Of a stretch of 64,000 bases of DNA, positions 27,819 through 36,231 are shown piece by piece (the first letter of the stretch is position 1; every line of letters starts with the position of its first letter). The stretch is from NCBI GenBank assembly GCA_009838075.1, contig VXSG01000081.1, forward strand, positions 42,516 to 106,515, in the 5' to 3' direction. The position numbers and the translations under genes were made by a program. Origin of the DNA: Boseongicola sp. SB0665_bin_10. GTDB lineage: Bacteria; Pseudomonadota; Alphaproteobacteria; Rhodobacterales; Rhodobacteraceae. Under the pieces are notes generated by a model, which did no database searches, was not told the DNA's origin, and saw only the letters and a list, made by a program, of their open reading frames with translations.

Positions 27819-29225
27819 GTGATCAATACGACAAGCTGGATGGTTTCGGGGAATGCCAATGGGCTGCGGCGTGTGCTCGTCGCCAACCGCGGCGAGATAG
27901 CGTTGCGGGCAGTTCGCGTCTGCCGCCGCATGGGGATCGAGAGTGTCGCCGTCTATTCCGAAGCTGACGCCGCCTCGCCGCATGTCTGGTCAGCCGACGA
28001 CAGTGTCTGCATCGGTCCTCCAGCCGCCGCAAGGAGCTATCTCGCCGCCGAAGCGCTGGTACATGTCGCGAAGGCGAAAGGGTGCGACGCGGTGTATCCC
28101 GGCTACGGATTTCTGGCCGAGAATTTCGAGTTCGCCGCGCTGTGCGGAAAGAGCGGTCTCAAGTTCGTCGGCCCCTCGGCCGAAGCCATCCGTGCCATGG
28201 GCGACAAGTCCAGGGCCCGCAGGGTCGCCGCGCGCTTCGGCGTACCGGTCGTGCCAGGCTCGGAAACCGCCTTCACAGGACTGAAGGAGGCGCAGACGGT
28301 GGCGGGAGAGCTGGGTTTTCCCCTTTTGCTCAAGGCCAAGTCCGGCGGCGGCGGTCGCGGCATGCGCATTGTTCGCGATTCCGCGGAATTTCCAGCCGCC
28401 TTCACGGAAGCCACGCGCGAAGCCGAGGCGGCCTTTGGCGACGGCGCGGTCTATGTCGAACGCTTTTTTGAAGCTGTGCGCCACATTGAGGTGCAGGTCA
28501 TGGGCGATGGCGAAGGTGGTGCGATCGCCTTTGATGAACGCGATTGCAGCGTTCAGCGGCGGCACCAGAAGCTCATCGAGGAATCGCCCTCGCCGGTTGT
28601 TGACGCCGAACTGCGGACGCGAATGAAAGGGGCCGCCCTGTCACTTGCGCGCGGCATCGCGTACGAAGGTGCGGGAACCATTGAATTCATCTTCGACGTT
28701 GCGACCCGAGAGTTCTTCTTCATCGAGATGAATACCCGCATACAAGTAGAACATGCCGTAACCGAAATGCGCATCGGGCGGGACCTGATCGAATTGCAGT
28801 TCGCGATCGCCGGCGGGGCGCAGCTGGCCGTTTCCGATGACGGGGTCGCGGCCAGGGGTCACGCCATCGAGTACCGCATCAATGTCGAGGATTGGCAGCT
28901 CGGCTTCCGGCCGTCTCCGGGCCGCCTGAACCTCTGGCAACCGCCGCAAGGGCCGGGTATCCGGCTCGACAGTGCGGCGTACGAGGGGCAGATGATCACA
29001 CCGTATTACGATTCAATGATCGCCAAGTTGATCGTTCTGGGAGAGGATCGGCACGATGCCCTGAAGAAGTCCCGGGCGGCGCTGGACGACTTCAAGGTTG
29101 ACGGTGTGGCCACGACCATCGGATTCCATCGGCAAGTCATCGACCACGAAGACTTTTTTTCGGACCGGGTTCACACGCGATGGATCGAAAATGAAATGAT
29201 GCCAAGAACAGCGGCGGGCGGTTGA
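27819..29225 (+). CDS. accC: Biotin carboxylase subunit (AccC-like)
   Basis: The 468-residue ATP-grasp enzyme carboxylates biotin using ATP and bicarbonate. Motifs include VLVANRGEIALR, the glycine-rich ATP loop KSGGGGRGM, IEESPSP, and the catalytic FIEMNTRIQVEH. Length is normal for AccC. The GTG at 27819 follows a weak GAGACG; an ATG at 27840 is an alternative. Its stop overlaps the next ATG (TGATG), coupling it to the carboxyltransferase. A housekeeping role in fatty acid synthesis is less likely than a catabolic one, given the partner genes. Confidence 0.87.
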   Translation: MINTTSWMVSGNANGLRRVLVANRGEIALRAVRVCRRMGIESVAVYSEADAASPHVWSADDSVCIGPPAAARSYLAAEALVHVAKAKGCDAVYPGYGFLAENFEFAALCGKSGLKFVGPSAEAIRAMGDKSRARRVAARFGVPVVPGSETAFTGLKEAQTVAGELGFPLLLKAKSGGGGRGMRIVRDSAEFPAAFTEATREAEAAFGDGAVYVERFFEAVRHIEVQVMGDGEGGAIAFDERDCSVQRRHQKLIEESPSPVVDAELRTRMKGAALSLARGIAYEGAGTIEFIFDVATREFFFIEMNTRIQVEHAVTEMRIGRDLIELQFAIAGGAQLAVSDDGVAARGHAIEYRINVEDWQLGFRPSPGRLNLWQPPQGPGIRLDSAAYEGQMITPYYDSMIAKLIVLGEDRHDALKKSRAALDDFKVDGVATTIGFHRQVIDHEDFFSDRVHTRWIENEMMPRTAAGG

Positions 29226-30670
29226 TGAGCAAGGACGTTCGCTTCATCGATGTCACGCTGCGCGATGCGCATCAGTGCTTGTGGGCAACCCGCATGACGA
29301 CGGCAATGATGAAAGACGTCGCCCCCTTTCTGGATCGGGCCGGGTTCGAGGCCATCGATCTGGTCGGCGGTGCGGTCTTCGATGTTTGCGTGCGCTTTCT
29401 GCGCGAGGATCCATGGGAACGGATGCGCATCCTGAACACCTGGATCACGGAAACGCCGCTGATCATTCATACAAGGGGGCAAAGCCTCTTTACCTTCGAG
29501 TTCTTTTCCGACGACGTGGTCGAGCTTGCGGCCGAGAGGTTTGCGGCCAACGGCATGCGCTATCACACCCCTTATGATCCGATTAACGACATCAGGAACC
29601 TGCGCATTCCCATTGAAGCCGCCCGCCGGCTCGGCATCCACACTGTGCCGGGGCTCGTCTATACGCTCAGTCCCGTCCACACTGACGAATACTACGCCCT
29701 GAAGGCCAGGGAACTGGTCAAGATCGGCGTGGATGGCGTCTTCATCAAGGATCCAAGCGGGCTTCTGACCCCTGACCGCGCAATCTCGCTTGTGCCCGCG
29801 ATCAAGAGTGCAATCGGCGATCTGCCGCTGCAACTGCACTCGCATTGCCTGTCGGGGCTTGCGCCCTATACGGCGTTGCTGGCGGTCGAGCACGGTGTCG
29901 ATGTACTGCATACCGCCACATCGACGCTGGCCAACGGCGCCTCGCATCCGCCGACCGAGCGCGTGGTCGAAAACTGCCGCCGGCGGGGGCACGCCGCCGC
30001 TCTGGATCTTGATGCCGTCCGGGAAGTCGCCGACCGGCTGGACTACATTGCGAAGGTCGAGGGAAAGCCCGTTGGCGAAGTGCTGGAATACGACGAATTT
30101 CACTTCCACCATCAGGTGGCGGGCGGGATGATCTCCAACCTGAAGGTGCAGCTGGAAACAGTCGGCCTGTCGGACAGGATCGAGGAAATTCTTGAAGAAG
30201 CCGGACGCGTGCGTGCCGAGCTCGGCTATCCCATAGTCGTCAGCCCGTTCGCGCAGTACATCGTCACCCAGGCGGTGCTCAACGTCATGGCGATGGATCA
30301 GGGACGGGAACGCTATGACAGCGTTCCGGACGAGGTGCGCCTGTATGCGCGTGGCGGATATGGCGAGATTGCGGGCAAGATCGATCCCGATCTCTATGAC
30401 CGCCTCTGCGGCGGCAAGGAGCCGATCACGGAGCGCGCTGGCGCGCTGGTACCACCGTCGCTTGACCGAATTCGCAAGACGCGCGGCCCGTTCGACACCG
30501 ACGACGATCTTCTCTTGGCGGCGTTCTATGACGACGCTCAGTACAGCGCCTTGAAGGATGCTGGTCCGGTCAAGACCGACTATCGCCTGGCCGAGACGCC
30601 GCTTCTTGCCTTGCTCAAGGAAGTCGCCAGGCGCGACGACATCAGCGCCTTTCACTTCATGCAGACATGA
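29225..30670 (+). CDS. Carboxyltransferase of the pyruvate carboxylase / oxaloacetate decarboxylase alpha type
   Basis: This 481-residue protein has the HMGL-like TIM barrel plus the PYC_OADA C-terminal domain but no biotinyl domain. Family features seen are VTLRDAHQCLWATRM, GGAVFDVCVRFL, the metal/carbamate lysine in FIKDPSGLL and the HxH metal pair in LHSHCLSG. Some pyruvate-carboxylase positions differ: the usual HTHDTSG is HSHCLSG, FRVFD is replaced by HTPYD, and the Thr of the xGTSQP motif is Ala (LANGASHPP). It probably transfers CO2 to an acceptor other than pyruvate. It overlaps both neighbours. Confidence 0.8.
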   Translation: MSKDVRFIDVTLRDAHQCLWATRMTTAMMKDVAPFLDRAGFEAIDLVGGAVFDVCVRFLREDPWERMRILNTWITETPLIIHTRGQSLFTFEFFSDDVVELAAERFAANGMRYHTPYDPINDIRNLRIPIEAARRLGIHTVPGLVYTLSPVHTDEYYALKARELVKIGVDGVFIKDPSGLLTPDRAISLVPAIKSAIGDLPLQLHSHCLSGLAPYTALLAVEHGVDVLHTATSTLANGASHPPTERVVENCRRRGHAAALDLDAVREVADRLDYIAKVEGKPVGEVLEYDEFHFHHQVAGGMISNLKVQLETVGLSDRIEEILEEAGRVRAELGYPIVVSPFAQYIVTQAVLNVMAMDQGRERYDSVPDEVRLYARGGYGEIAGKIDPDLYDRLCGGKEPITERAGALVPPSLDRIRKTRGPFDTDDDLLLAAFYDDAQYSALKDAGPVKTDYRLAETPLLALLKEVARRDDISAFHFMQT

Positions 30671-31506
30671 CCCGGCCCTGTATCATTACCACAGCCATCA
30701 CCGGTGCCATCCCGCGAACATCGGACTGCCCTGCCGTGCCAGTCGATCCGGCCAGCCAGATCGAGTCCACCCATGAAGCCTACGAAGCCGGTTCGTCGCT
30801 GGTGCACATCCATGTCCGGAACGACGACGAAAGCCCCAGCTCGGATCCGGACAAGTTCGCCCAGGTGCAGGAGGGCGTGAAAGTGCACTGCCCGGGGATG
30901 ATCATCCAGTTTTCGACGGGCGGCCGCGGTCGGGACCAGTGCGCGCGTGGTGCCGCGCTGCACCTTCGGCCTGACATGGCTTCGCTGACCACGGGCTCGG
31001 TCAACTTTCCCGACGCGATCTACGAAAACCCGCCGGGTTTCATAGATGGACTGGCCCAGCGGATGCTCGATTTTGACGTGAAGCCCGAAATTGAGGTTTT
31101 TGACGCGGCCATGCTGTACAATGCCGCCCGCCTGGTCGATCGCGGATTGATCAATGCGCCCGTGCACGTGCAGTTTGTCATGGGTGTACCCAACGCCATG
31201 CCAGCAAGGCGGTCGCTGCTGGAGTTTCTCGTGCCGGAACTCGCAGCCGTCTTGCCAGGTGCCACATGGGGCGCAGCTGGCATTGGACGGCATCAGTTCG
31301 AAGTGAACAAGTGGTGTTTGGAGTTGGGTGGTCACTGCCGCACGGGGCTTGAGGACAACCTGAAGTATGACAAGACGCGGCTCGCAAGAAACAATGCCGA
31401 GCTGGTTCAGAAGGTCGTTGACGTTGCTGTCGAATACAATCGACGACCGGCAACCCCCGAAGAGGCGCGTCGCATTCTGAGGCTTTCAAGCCATTCTGGG
31501 AGCTGA
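30667..31506 (+). CDS. BKACE-family beta-keto acid cleavage enzyme (DUF849, Kce-like)
   Basis: The 279-residue protein matches the DUF849 family, which condenses a beta-keto acid with acetyl-CoA to give acetoacetate and a new acyl-CoA, as in 3-keto-5-aminohexanoate cleavage. Zinc and active-site features include LVHIHVRNDD near the N-terminus, the LRPDMASLTTGSVNF stretch and IEVFDAAML. The ATGA overlap with the carboxyltransferase gene indicates a joint pathway in which a carboxylation product may be the beta-keto substrate. Confidence 0.85.
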   Translation: MTRPCIITTAITGAIPRTSDCPAVPVDPASQIESTHEAYEAGSSLVHIHVRNDDESPSSDPDKFAQVQEGVKVHCPGMIIQFSTGGRGRDQCARGAALHLRPDMASLTTGSVNFPDAIYENPPGFIDGLAQRMLDFDVKPEIEVFDAAMLYNAARLVDRGLINAPVHVQFVMGVPNAMPARRSLLEFLVPELAAVLPGATWGAAGIGRHQFEVNKWCLELGGHCRTGLEDNLKYDKTRLARNNAELVQKVVDVAVEYNRRPATPEEARRILRLSSHSGS

Positions 31507-31667
31507 ACAGGCGCCACGATCGGGTCCTTCCATGGACCGGGTGCCAGATTGACTTTCTGACGCGCCATGCGGCCGGCCATGAATGGCGACCGACCTCCTG
31601 AGCGCATTTGCGCAGCAGTCCCTCTCGGAACGGGGTGGCAAGTTTGGCAGGAATCGTTGCGTTGCCT

Positions 31668-32684
31668 TCATGCCGCCGCCGACGTCGGATCGTCCGGCAA
31701 GCGTGCCATCAGGTCCACGCCACAGTCGGATGCGAAGCGGATCAGGTCGATCAGCACCCAGTTTTCCGCAAGCCGCCCGTCCCGGCTTGTGTAGAAGTCC
31801 ATGACCCTCTTGGTGATCTTCCGTCCGGTCGGCTCGATGCCGCGGAAGGGGACGCCGGAGAACGTGCCAATGAACTGTCCGGCGAATCCGGCAACGCGCG
31901 CTTCTGCCACGAACGCTTCCTTGGGCCAGGAACCCTTGCGCCCGGGGAACGACCTTACCGACGGGCCTTGCGCATGGTCGTAGAACTCCTGCAGCCCGTA
32001 TGCGGAACCGATGCCCCAAGGGCCGTGCCAGGCCATGTCTTCCTGCCAGTACTGCTCCAGTCCCTGGCTCGCCATGTCGCTGCCTTCGAGACTGTTGCAG
32101 CCGCCGACGATCATGTTCTCGACGAGGCTGCGCGTGGTCTCGGTCAGGTTCGGATCCTGGGGGGTCTTCACGATGCCGATTTCGGCGGGCGGCCCTTCGG
32201 GAATGCGCGCGCGCCCGGAGAAGGACGGGAACATCTCGATGCCCGCCTGATGGGCAAGGCCGGGAACGTCCAGCAGGCAACGGATCTCGGCGATCCGGTC
32301 GCCTTCGAACCTGTAGAATTCGCCGAAGCGAAGCTTGCGGCATCCTGCGCCCGGCGGGACGCCGAACAGCGGCGAGGTCATTTCGCCCTCGATGTCGCCG
32401 GTGGCGCCGACCCAGACGTGCCCCATGAATTCCCCGCCGAAGTAGAGATAGGGCCGCTTGGCGGCCTGCGGCATGGCCGCCCTGATCGGTTCAAGCATGG
32501 CCGTCTCGAACGCCTCGCGGCCCTTGAGGTCGCCGACCGGCGCGGGGCCGTGAAATGCCAGATCCGGATCGAGGAGCGAACGGTCCGGCGAGGTTCCGGC
32601 AGCAAGCGCCCAAGCCCGTTCCTTGGCATTCGCGAGAGATGCGGTGCATCCGGCAGTTTCCCGCTCATCTGGCTTGGTCGTCAT
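31668..32684 (-). CDS. Double NTF2-like (SnoaL/ester-cyclase-type) protein
   Basis: The 338-residue protein appears to hold two NTF2-like alpha+beta barrels. The first spans about residues 15-160 (DPDLAFHGPAPVGDLKGRE) and the second about 175-325 (WQEDMAWHGPWGIGSAYGL, NWVLIDLIRF). SnoaL-type proteins act as cyclases, hydrolases or isomerases on small molecules. GGGAGGGG precedes the ATG at 32684; an ATG two codons earlier is less well spaced. It converges on the BKACE gene and its role is unknown. Confidence 0.65.
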   Translation of the reverse strand: MTTKPDERETAGCTASLANAKERAWALAAGTSPDRSLLDPDLAFHGPAPVGDLKGREAFETAMLEPIRAAMPQAAKRPYLYFGGEFMGHVWVGATGDIEGEMTSPLFGVPPGAGCRKLRFGEFYRFEGDRIAEIRCLLDVPGLAHQAGIEMFPSFSGRARIPEGPPAEIGIVKTPQDPNLTETTRSLVENMIVGGCNSLEGSDMASQGLEQYWQEDMAWHGPWGIGSAYGLQEFYDHAQGPSVRSFPGRKGSWPKEAFVAEARVAGFAGQFIGTFSGVPFRGIEPTGRKITKRVMDFYTSRDGRLAENWVLIDLIRFASDCGVDLMARLPDDPTSAAA

Positions 32685-33036
32685 GCACATCCCCTCCCGG
32701 CAGCAAACGGCCAAGACGAGATTCCCTGCCGCCTTGGCGAATCGCGAAGCCAGCTTTGGCAGAATGCGTCGCATGACGAAAGTGGCACATGCCAGTCAGG
32801 AAGTGCGGCCGCCGGAACGTGCGGCATGATGCAGGAAGACCTTTGTCCGGATGGGGTCGGGCAGGCATCGTTACGCCAGCATGCCCGATTCAAGTGTGGA
32901 TGCATGTTGCTGCACGAAACGCGATTCGGTAGGCGTTGGCTGCAATTCTTGAATCGACGCTGATGCGGAGCCTGGGACCGCGTTTTGCGGCGTGCACCCA
33001 GGTTCGGAACTTCGCTTCGGAAGGGGTAGGGAACAC
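32685..33036. promoter_or_regulatory. Divergent region between NTF2-like and SNF2 genes
   Basis: About 350 bases hold the promoters of both genes. No operator, RNA gene or repeat is evident. The SNF2 frame remains open to 32992, but the family-like N-terminus starts at 33037. Confidence 0.35.
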
Positions 33037-35850
33037 ATGTCCAAGCCAGCAAAGCGAGCAAGGAAGGGCCGAAGGGCGTCGGGGCCCAAACGGCCGGAAT
33101 TTCTTGGCTGGAACACAACGGACGAGGAGGAAATCGAGCGCCGGCGATGGAGGGGAATCACCGAAGTTGCCGAATTCGAGGAACTGGAACCTGAATTTCG
33201 GGCATTCGGATCGTTTCGGGTCCAGTCCAGCACCGGAAGCGCTTACGTGGTTGAAATCAGGCACCTCGAGCGTCAGGTGAATTCATGCACTTGCCGTGAC
33301 TTTGAAGTCGCCGGGCTGGGTACGTGCAAGCATGTCGAGGGCGTGCTCAACCTGATCGCCAATTCCGGAAGCCGGATGCGTCCAGGTTCGGCAGGCGGCC
33401 AGTCTCCTCGCTTCGAGGTGCATCTCCAATCCATGAGCGACGCGGCGCCTGCCATGTTGCTGCCCGACGGGGACTTTCCCGCAGACGTCCGCGAAGAGGT
33501 CGAAAGACGGCTCAAGACATTCCAGCGACTGCAAGACGATCGGTCTCTCGCAAGCCTGAGGCAGGTAGCCGACGAGCATCCGCACCATGTCCGCGTCTCC
33601 AGGTTGCTGGACAATTGGAAGGACCGGCAGCTTGCGCGGGAGCGCCCGGCAATGAGACGAGCTGCGTTTCTTGACGCGGTGGATGCGGGCGAGCGGACCT
33701 TCGAAGTGCTGAACTTCCCGCTGTTTCCGTACCAGCGTGAGGGAATGATGCACCTGGCCTTCAAGGAACGCGCGCTCTTGGCGGATGAAATGGGGCTGGG
33801 AAAGACCTGCCAGGCATTGGCCGCCTGCGAGATCCTGAGACAGACCGAAGGCGTCGGGCGCGCGCTTGTTGTCTGCCCCGCTTCGCTGAAGTCGGAATGG
33901 GCGGAGCAGATCGAATCCGCAACGAACCTGCCCTACCGCACCGTCTTCGGACCTCGCGCCGCCAGGCTTGAGGCCTACAGGAACCCGGAATTCTTCACGA
34001 TCGCCAACTACGAGCAGATCCTGATCGACGGGCCGGACCTTCAGAATCTGCTTCAGCCGGACATCGTCATCCTGGACGAGGCCCAGCGCATCAAGAACTG
34101 GCGCACGAAGACCGCCACCGCGGTCAAGCAGCTCCGGAGCCGGTTTGCCTTCGTGCTCACGGGCACGCCGATCGAGAACCGGATCGACGAAATCTACTCG
34201 ATTCTGCAATTCCTGGATCCCACGATCCTCGGACCCCTGTTCCGGTTCAACCGCCAGTACTACCGTCTCGACGACCGGGGTCGGGCGATCGGCTACAAGA
34301 ACCTGCACGAACTCGGCGAGCGCGTGAAGCCGTACATGTTGAGACGACGCAAGGTCGAGGTGGAGGACGATCTTCCCGGGCGCACGGTCAACAACTACTT
34401 CGTGCCGATGACCGAAGAACAGCAGGCGCGCTACGAGGACTATGCTCTCCTGGTTGCCAGAATCGCCTCGATCGCCCACCGGCGCCCGCTGACGGAAGCG
34501 GAGTTCAAGCGGCTGCAGCTCGGCTTGGCCTGCATGCGCATGATCTGTGACACGCCGTACATTCTCGACGAGAAGGTGCGCGACTGCCCGAAGCTGGACG
34601 AACTGGAGCGCATACTCGAGGAGCTGCTGGGCGATGCTGATTCCAAGGTGATCATCTTTTCGGAGTGGGTCCGGATGCTGTCGCTTGTGCAGTCGCTCCT
34701 GAGCGACATCGGAATCGACTACGCCCTGCACACCGGTTCGGTGCCGCAGAAGCAGAGAAAGGCGGAAATCAGCAGGTTCAAGGAAGATCCGGACTGCCGG
34801 GTTTTCCTTTCGTCCGAGAGCGGCGGAACCGGGTTGAACCTGCAGGTCGCCAATGCGGTCGTCAATCTCGACCAGCCGTGGAATCCTGCCAAGCTGGAAC
34901 AGAGAATCGCCCGTGCATGGCGAAAGCACCAGAAGCGTTCGGTGACCGTCGCGAACCTGGTAAGCGAAAACTCGATCGAACATAACATGCTCTTCCTCAT
35001 TGAGCAGAAGAAGGCCGTGGCCGGGGCTGTCCTGGACGGCGAGTCGGAGTCCGGCACGCTGAACCTGCCGTCTGGCAGGGCTGCGTTTCTCCAGCGTCTG
35101 GAAGAGGTCATGGGGACTGTCGTTCCGAAGGAGCGGACACCCAAGCCCGAAGTTGAAATCCTTGACCGGTTCAGGGAAGCGTATGGCGACCGGCTGGTCA
35201 CGCTGGAGATGCGGGAATCGGAGGACGGCCTGAAGTCGCTGCTGGCCGTCGTTGACCCGGACGATGACGGCAACGTCAGTGCATACGGCGACGATGCCTC
35301 CGGCATTGCCGTAAGGACGCTCGACCGGGAGACCCACGAGAAGATGCTTCAGCTGGAGGCCTCCGGTTTCCTGAAGCTCACGTCGAGCACGGCGGAGGTC
35401 CTGTACCAGACCAGCCGCCCCGACCCCAAGCAGGAACGGGCGAAAACGCGTCTTGCGGAAGCGCGCGCCTTGCTGGAGTCCGCGGAGCGCAAGTTTCGAA
35501 TGGCGACGTTGCTGGCAGGCGGTGGATTCGCGGAAGAGGCGGTCGCGCACGCGCCCGGCATTGCGGAGGACGTGATTTGGTCGCTGTCGAAGGCCTGTGA
35601 GGACGCGACCGGCGAGTCGAAGGAATCCGCTGCAACAGTATGCGAGAGGCTTGCCGCCTCGGGCCACCTGCCCGAAGAGCTCCTGAACAAGTCGATGTGG
35701 CTGTGCATTGGCGACGACCGGTCCGACGACGACATAGAAGGCTACGGCTCAATCAACGGACAGGACGACCTGAAGAGTGCCGGCGAGATTCTGGTATACG
35801 CGAGAGGCGCGGTCGCCGAGGCCTCGGCGGCGCATGTCCCTGGCCAGTGA
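33037..35850 (+). CDS. SWIM-domain SNF2-family DNA helicase/translocase
   Basis: A 937-residue SF2 translocase. After a basic N-terminus comes a SWIM zinc finger (CTCRDF at Cys84/Cys86, then TCKHVEG with Cys97 and His99). The SNF2 core follows: Walker A GLGKT at residues 253-257, DEAQRIKN at 347, TGTPIENRIDEIYS, and a C-terminal helicase lobe with SSESGGTGLNLQ and RAWRKHQK. The last ~280 residues are helical and unassigned. It should move along double-stranded DNA using ATP. It precedes a giant RecQ-UvrD fusion on the same strand, and the two may act together in repair or phage defence. Confidence 0.85.
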   Translation: MSKPAKRARKGRRASGPKRPEFLGWNTTDEEEIERRRWRGITEVAEFEELEPEFRAFGSFRVQSSTGSAYVVEIRHLERQVNSCTCRDFEVAGLGTCKHVEGVLNLIANSGSRMRPGSAGGQSPRFEVHLQSMSDAAPAMLLPDGDFPADVREEVERRLKTFQRLQDDRSLASLRQVADEHPHHVRVSRLLDNWKDRQLARERPAMRRAAFLDAVDAGERTFEVLNFPLFPYQREGMMHLAFKERALLADEMGLGKTCQALAACEILRQTEGVGRALVVCPASLKSEWAEQIESATNLPYRTVFGPRAARLEAYRNPEFFTIANYEQILIDGPDLQNLLQPDIVILDEAQRIKNWRTKTATAVKQLRSRFAFVLTGTPIENRIDEIYSILQFLDPTILGPLFRFNRQYYRLDDRGRAIGYKNLHELGERVKPYMLRRRKVEVEDDLPGRTVNNYFVPMTEEQQARYEDYALLVARIASIAHRRPLTEAEFKRLQLGLACMRMICDTPYILDEKVRDCPKLDELERILEELLGDADSKVIIFSEWVRMLSLVQSLLSDIGIDYALHTGSVPQKQRKAEISRFKEDPDCRVFLSSESGGTGLNLQVANAVVNLDQPWNPAKLEQRIARAWRKHQKRSVTVANLVSENSIEHNMLFLIEQKKAVAGAVLDGESESGTLNLPSGRAAFLQRLEEVMGTVVPKERTPKPEVEILDRFREAYGDRLVTLEMRESEDGLKSLLAVVDPDDDGNVSAYGDDASGIAVRTLDRETHEKMLQLEASGFLKLTSSTAEVLYQTSRPDPKQERAKTRLAEARALLESAERKFRMATLLAGGGFAEEAVAHAPGIAEDVIWSLSKACEDATGESKESAATVCERLAASGHLPEELLNKSMWLCIGDDRSDDDIEGYGSINGQDDLKSAGEILVYARGAVAEASAAHVPGQ

Positions 35851-36231
35851 TGCCCGCCTGCCTTGCAAGATGCGACGGAACCCGAGGCGAACTCTCCAGA
35901 CGACGCCAATGGCGTCGGCATGCCTGATCCGACCGGTGAATTGGTCAGCCTTGAAGCCATGCATCTCCTGGGACACGAGCGGGGCTGCAACGCTCGGTTC
36001 GTGCACATTCGGGTTCCCTTCAAGTGCTCTGTCGGCATTTCTGGCACGAATCCAGTAAGCCAGTTCGTGGAACATTTGCGGTTTCGAGTGCATTTGGCCC
36101 GATCCGCCAGGTCCCGCACGCACCGGCGCGCTGGTTGTTGCGCTGCGACGTGAAATTGGGGAAGGATTTGCAAGATCAGGAAGAATGCGGGAAGCGAAAG
36201 GCGCGGAGACGTCACGCTTGGAAGGTGTCAA
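35851..36231. other. Gap between the SNF2 and RecQ-UvrD genes
   Basis: A 381-base gap with short frames on both strands and no recognised product. GGAAGG near its end serves as the ribosome binding site for the TTG-started helicase gene. A promoter or a lost gene could lie here. Confidence 0.4.

Noticed and set aside
33283..35667. Minus-strand open frame of about 794 codons opposite the SNF2 gene
   Set aside because: The plus strand has unambiguous SNF2 and SWIM motifs; the minus frame is an artefact of codon bias.
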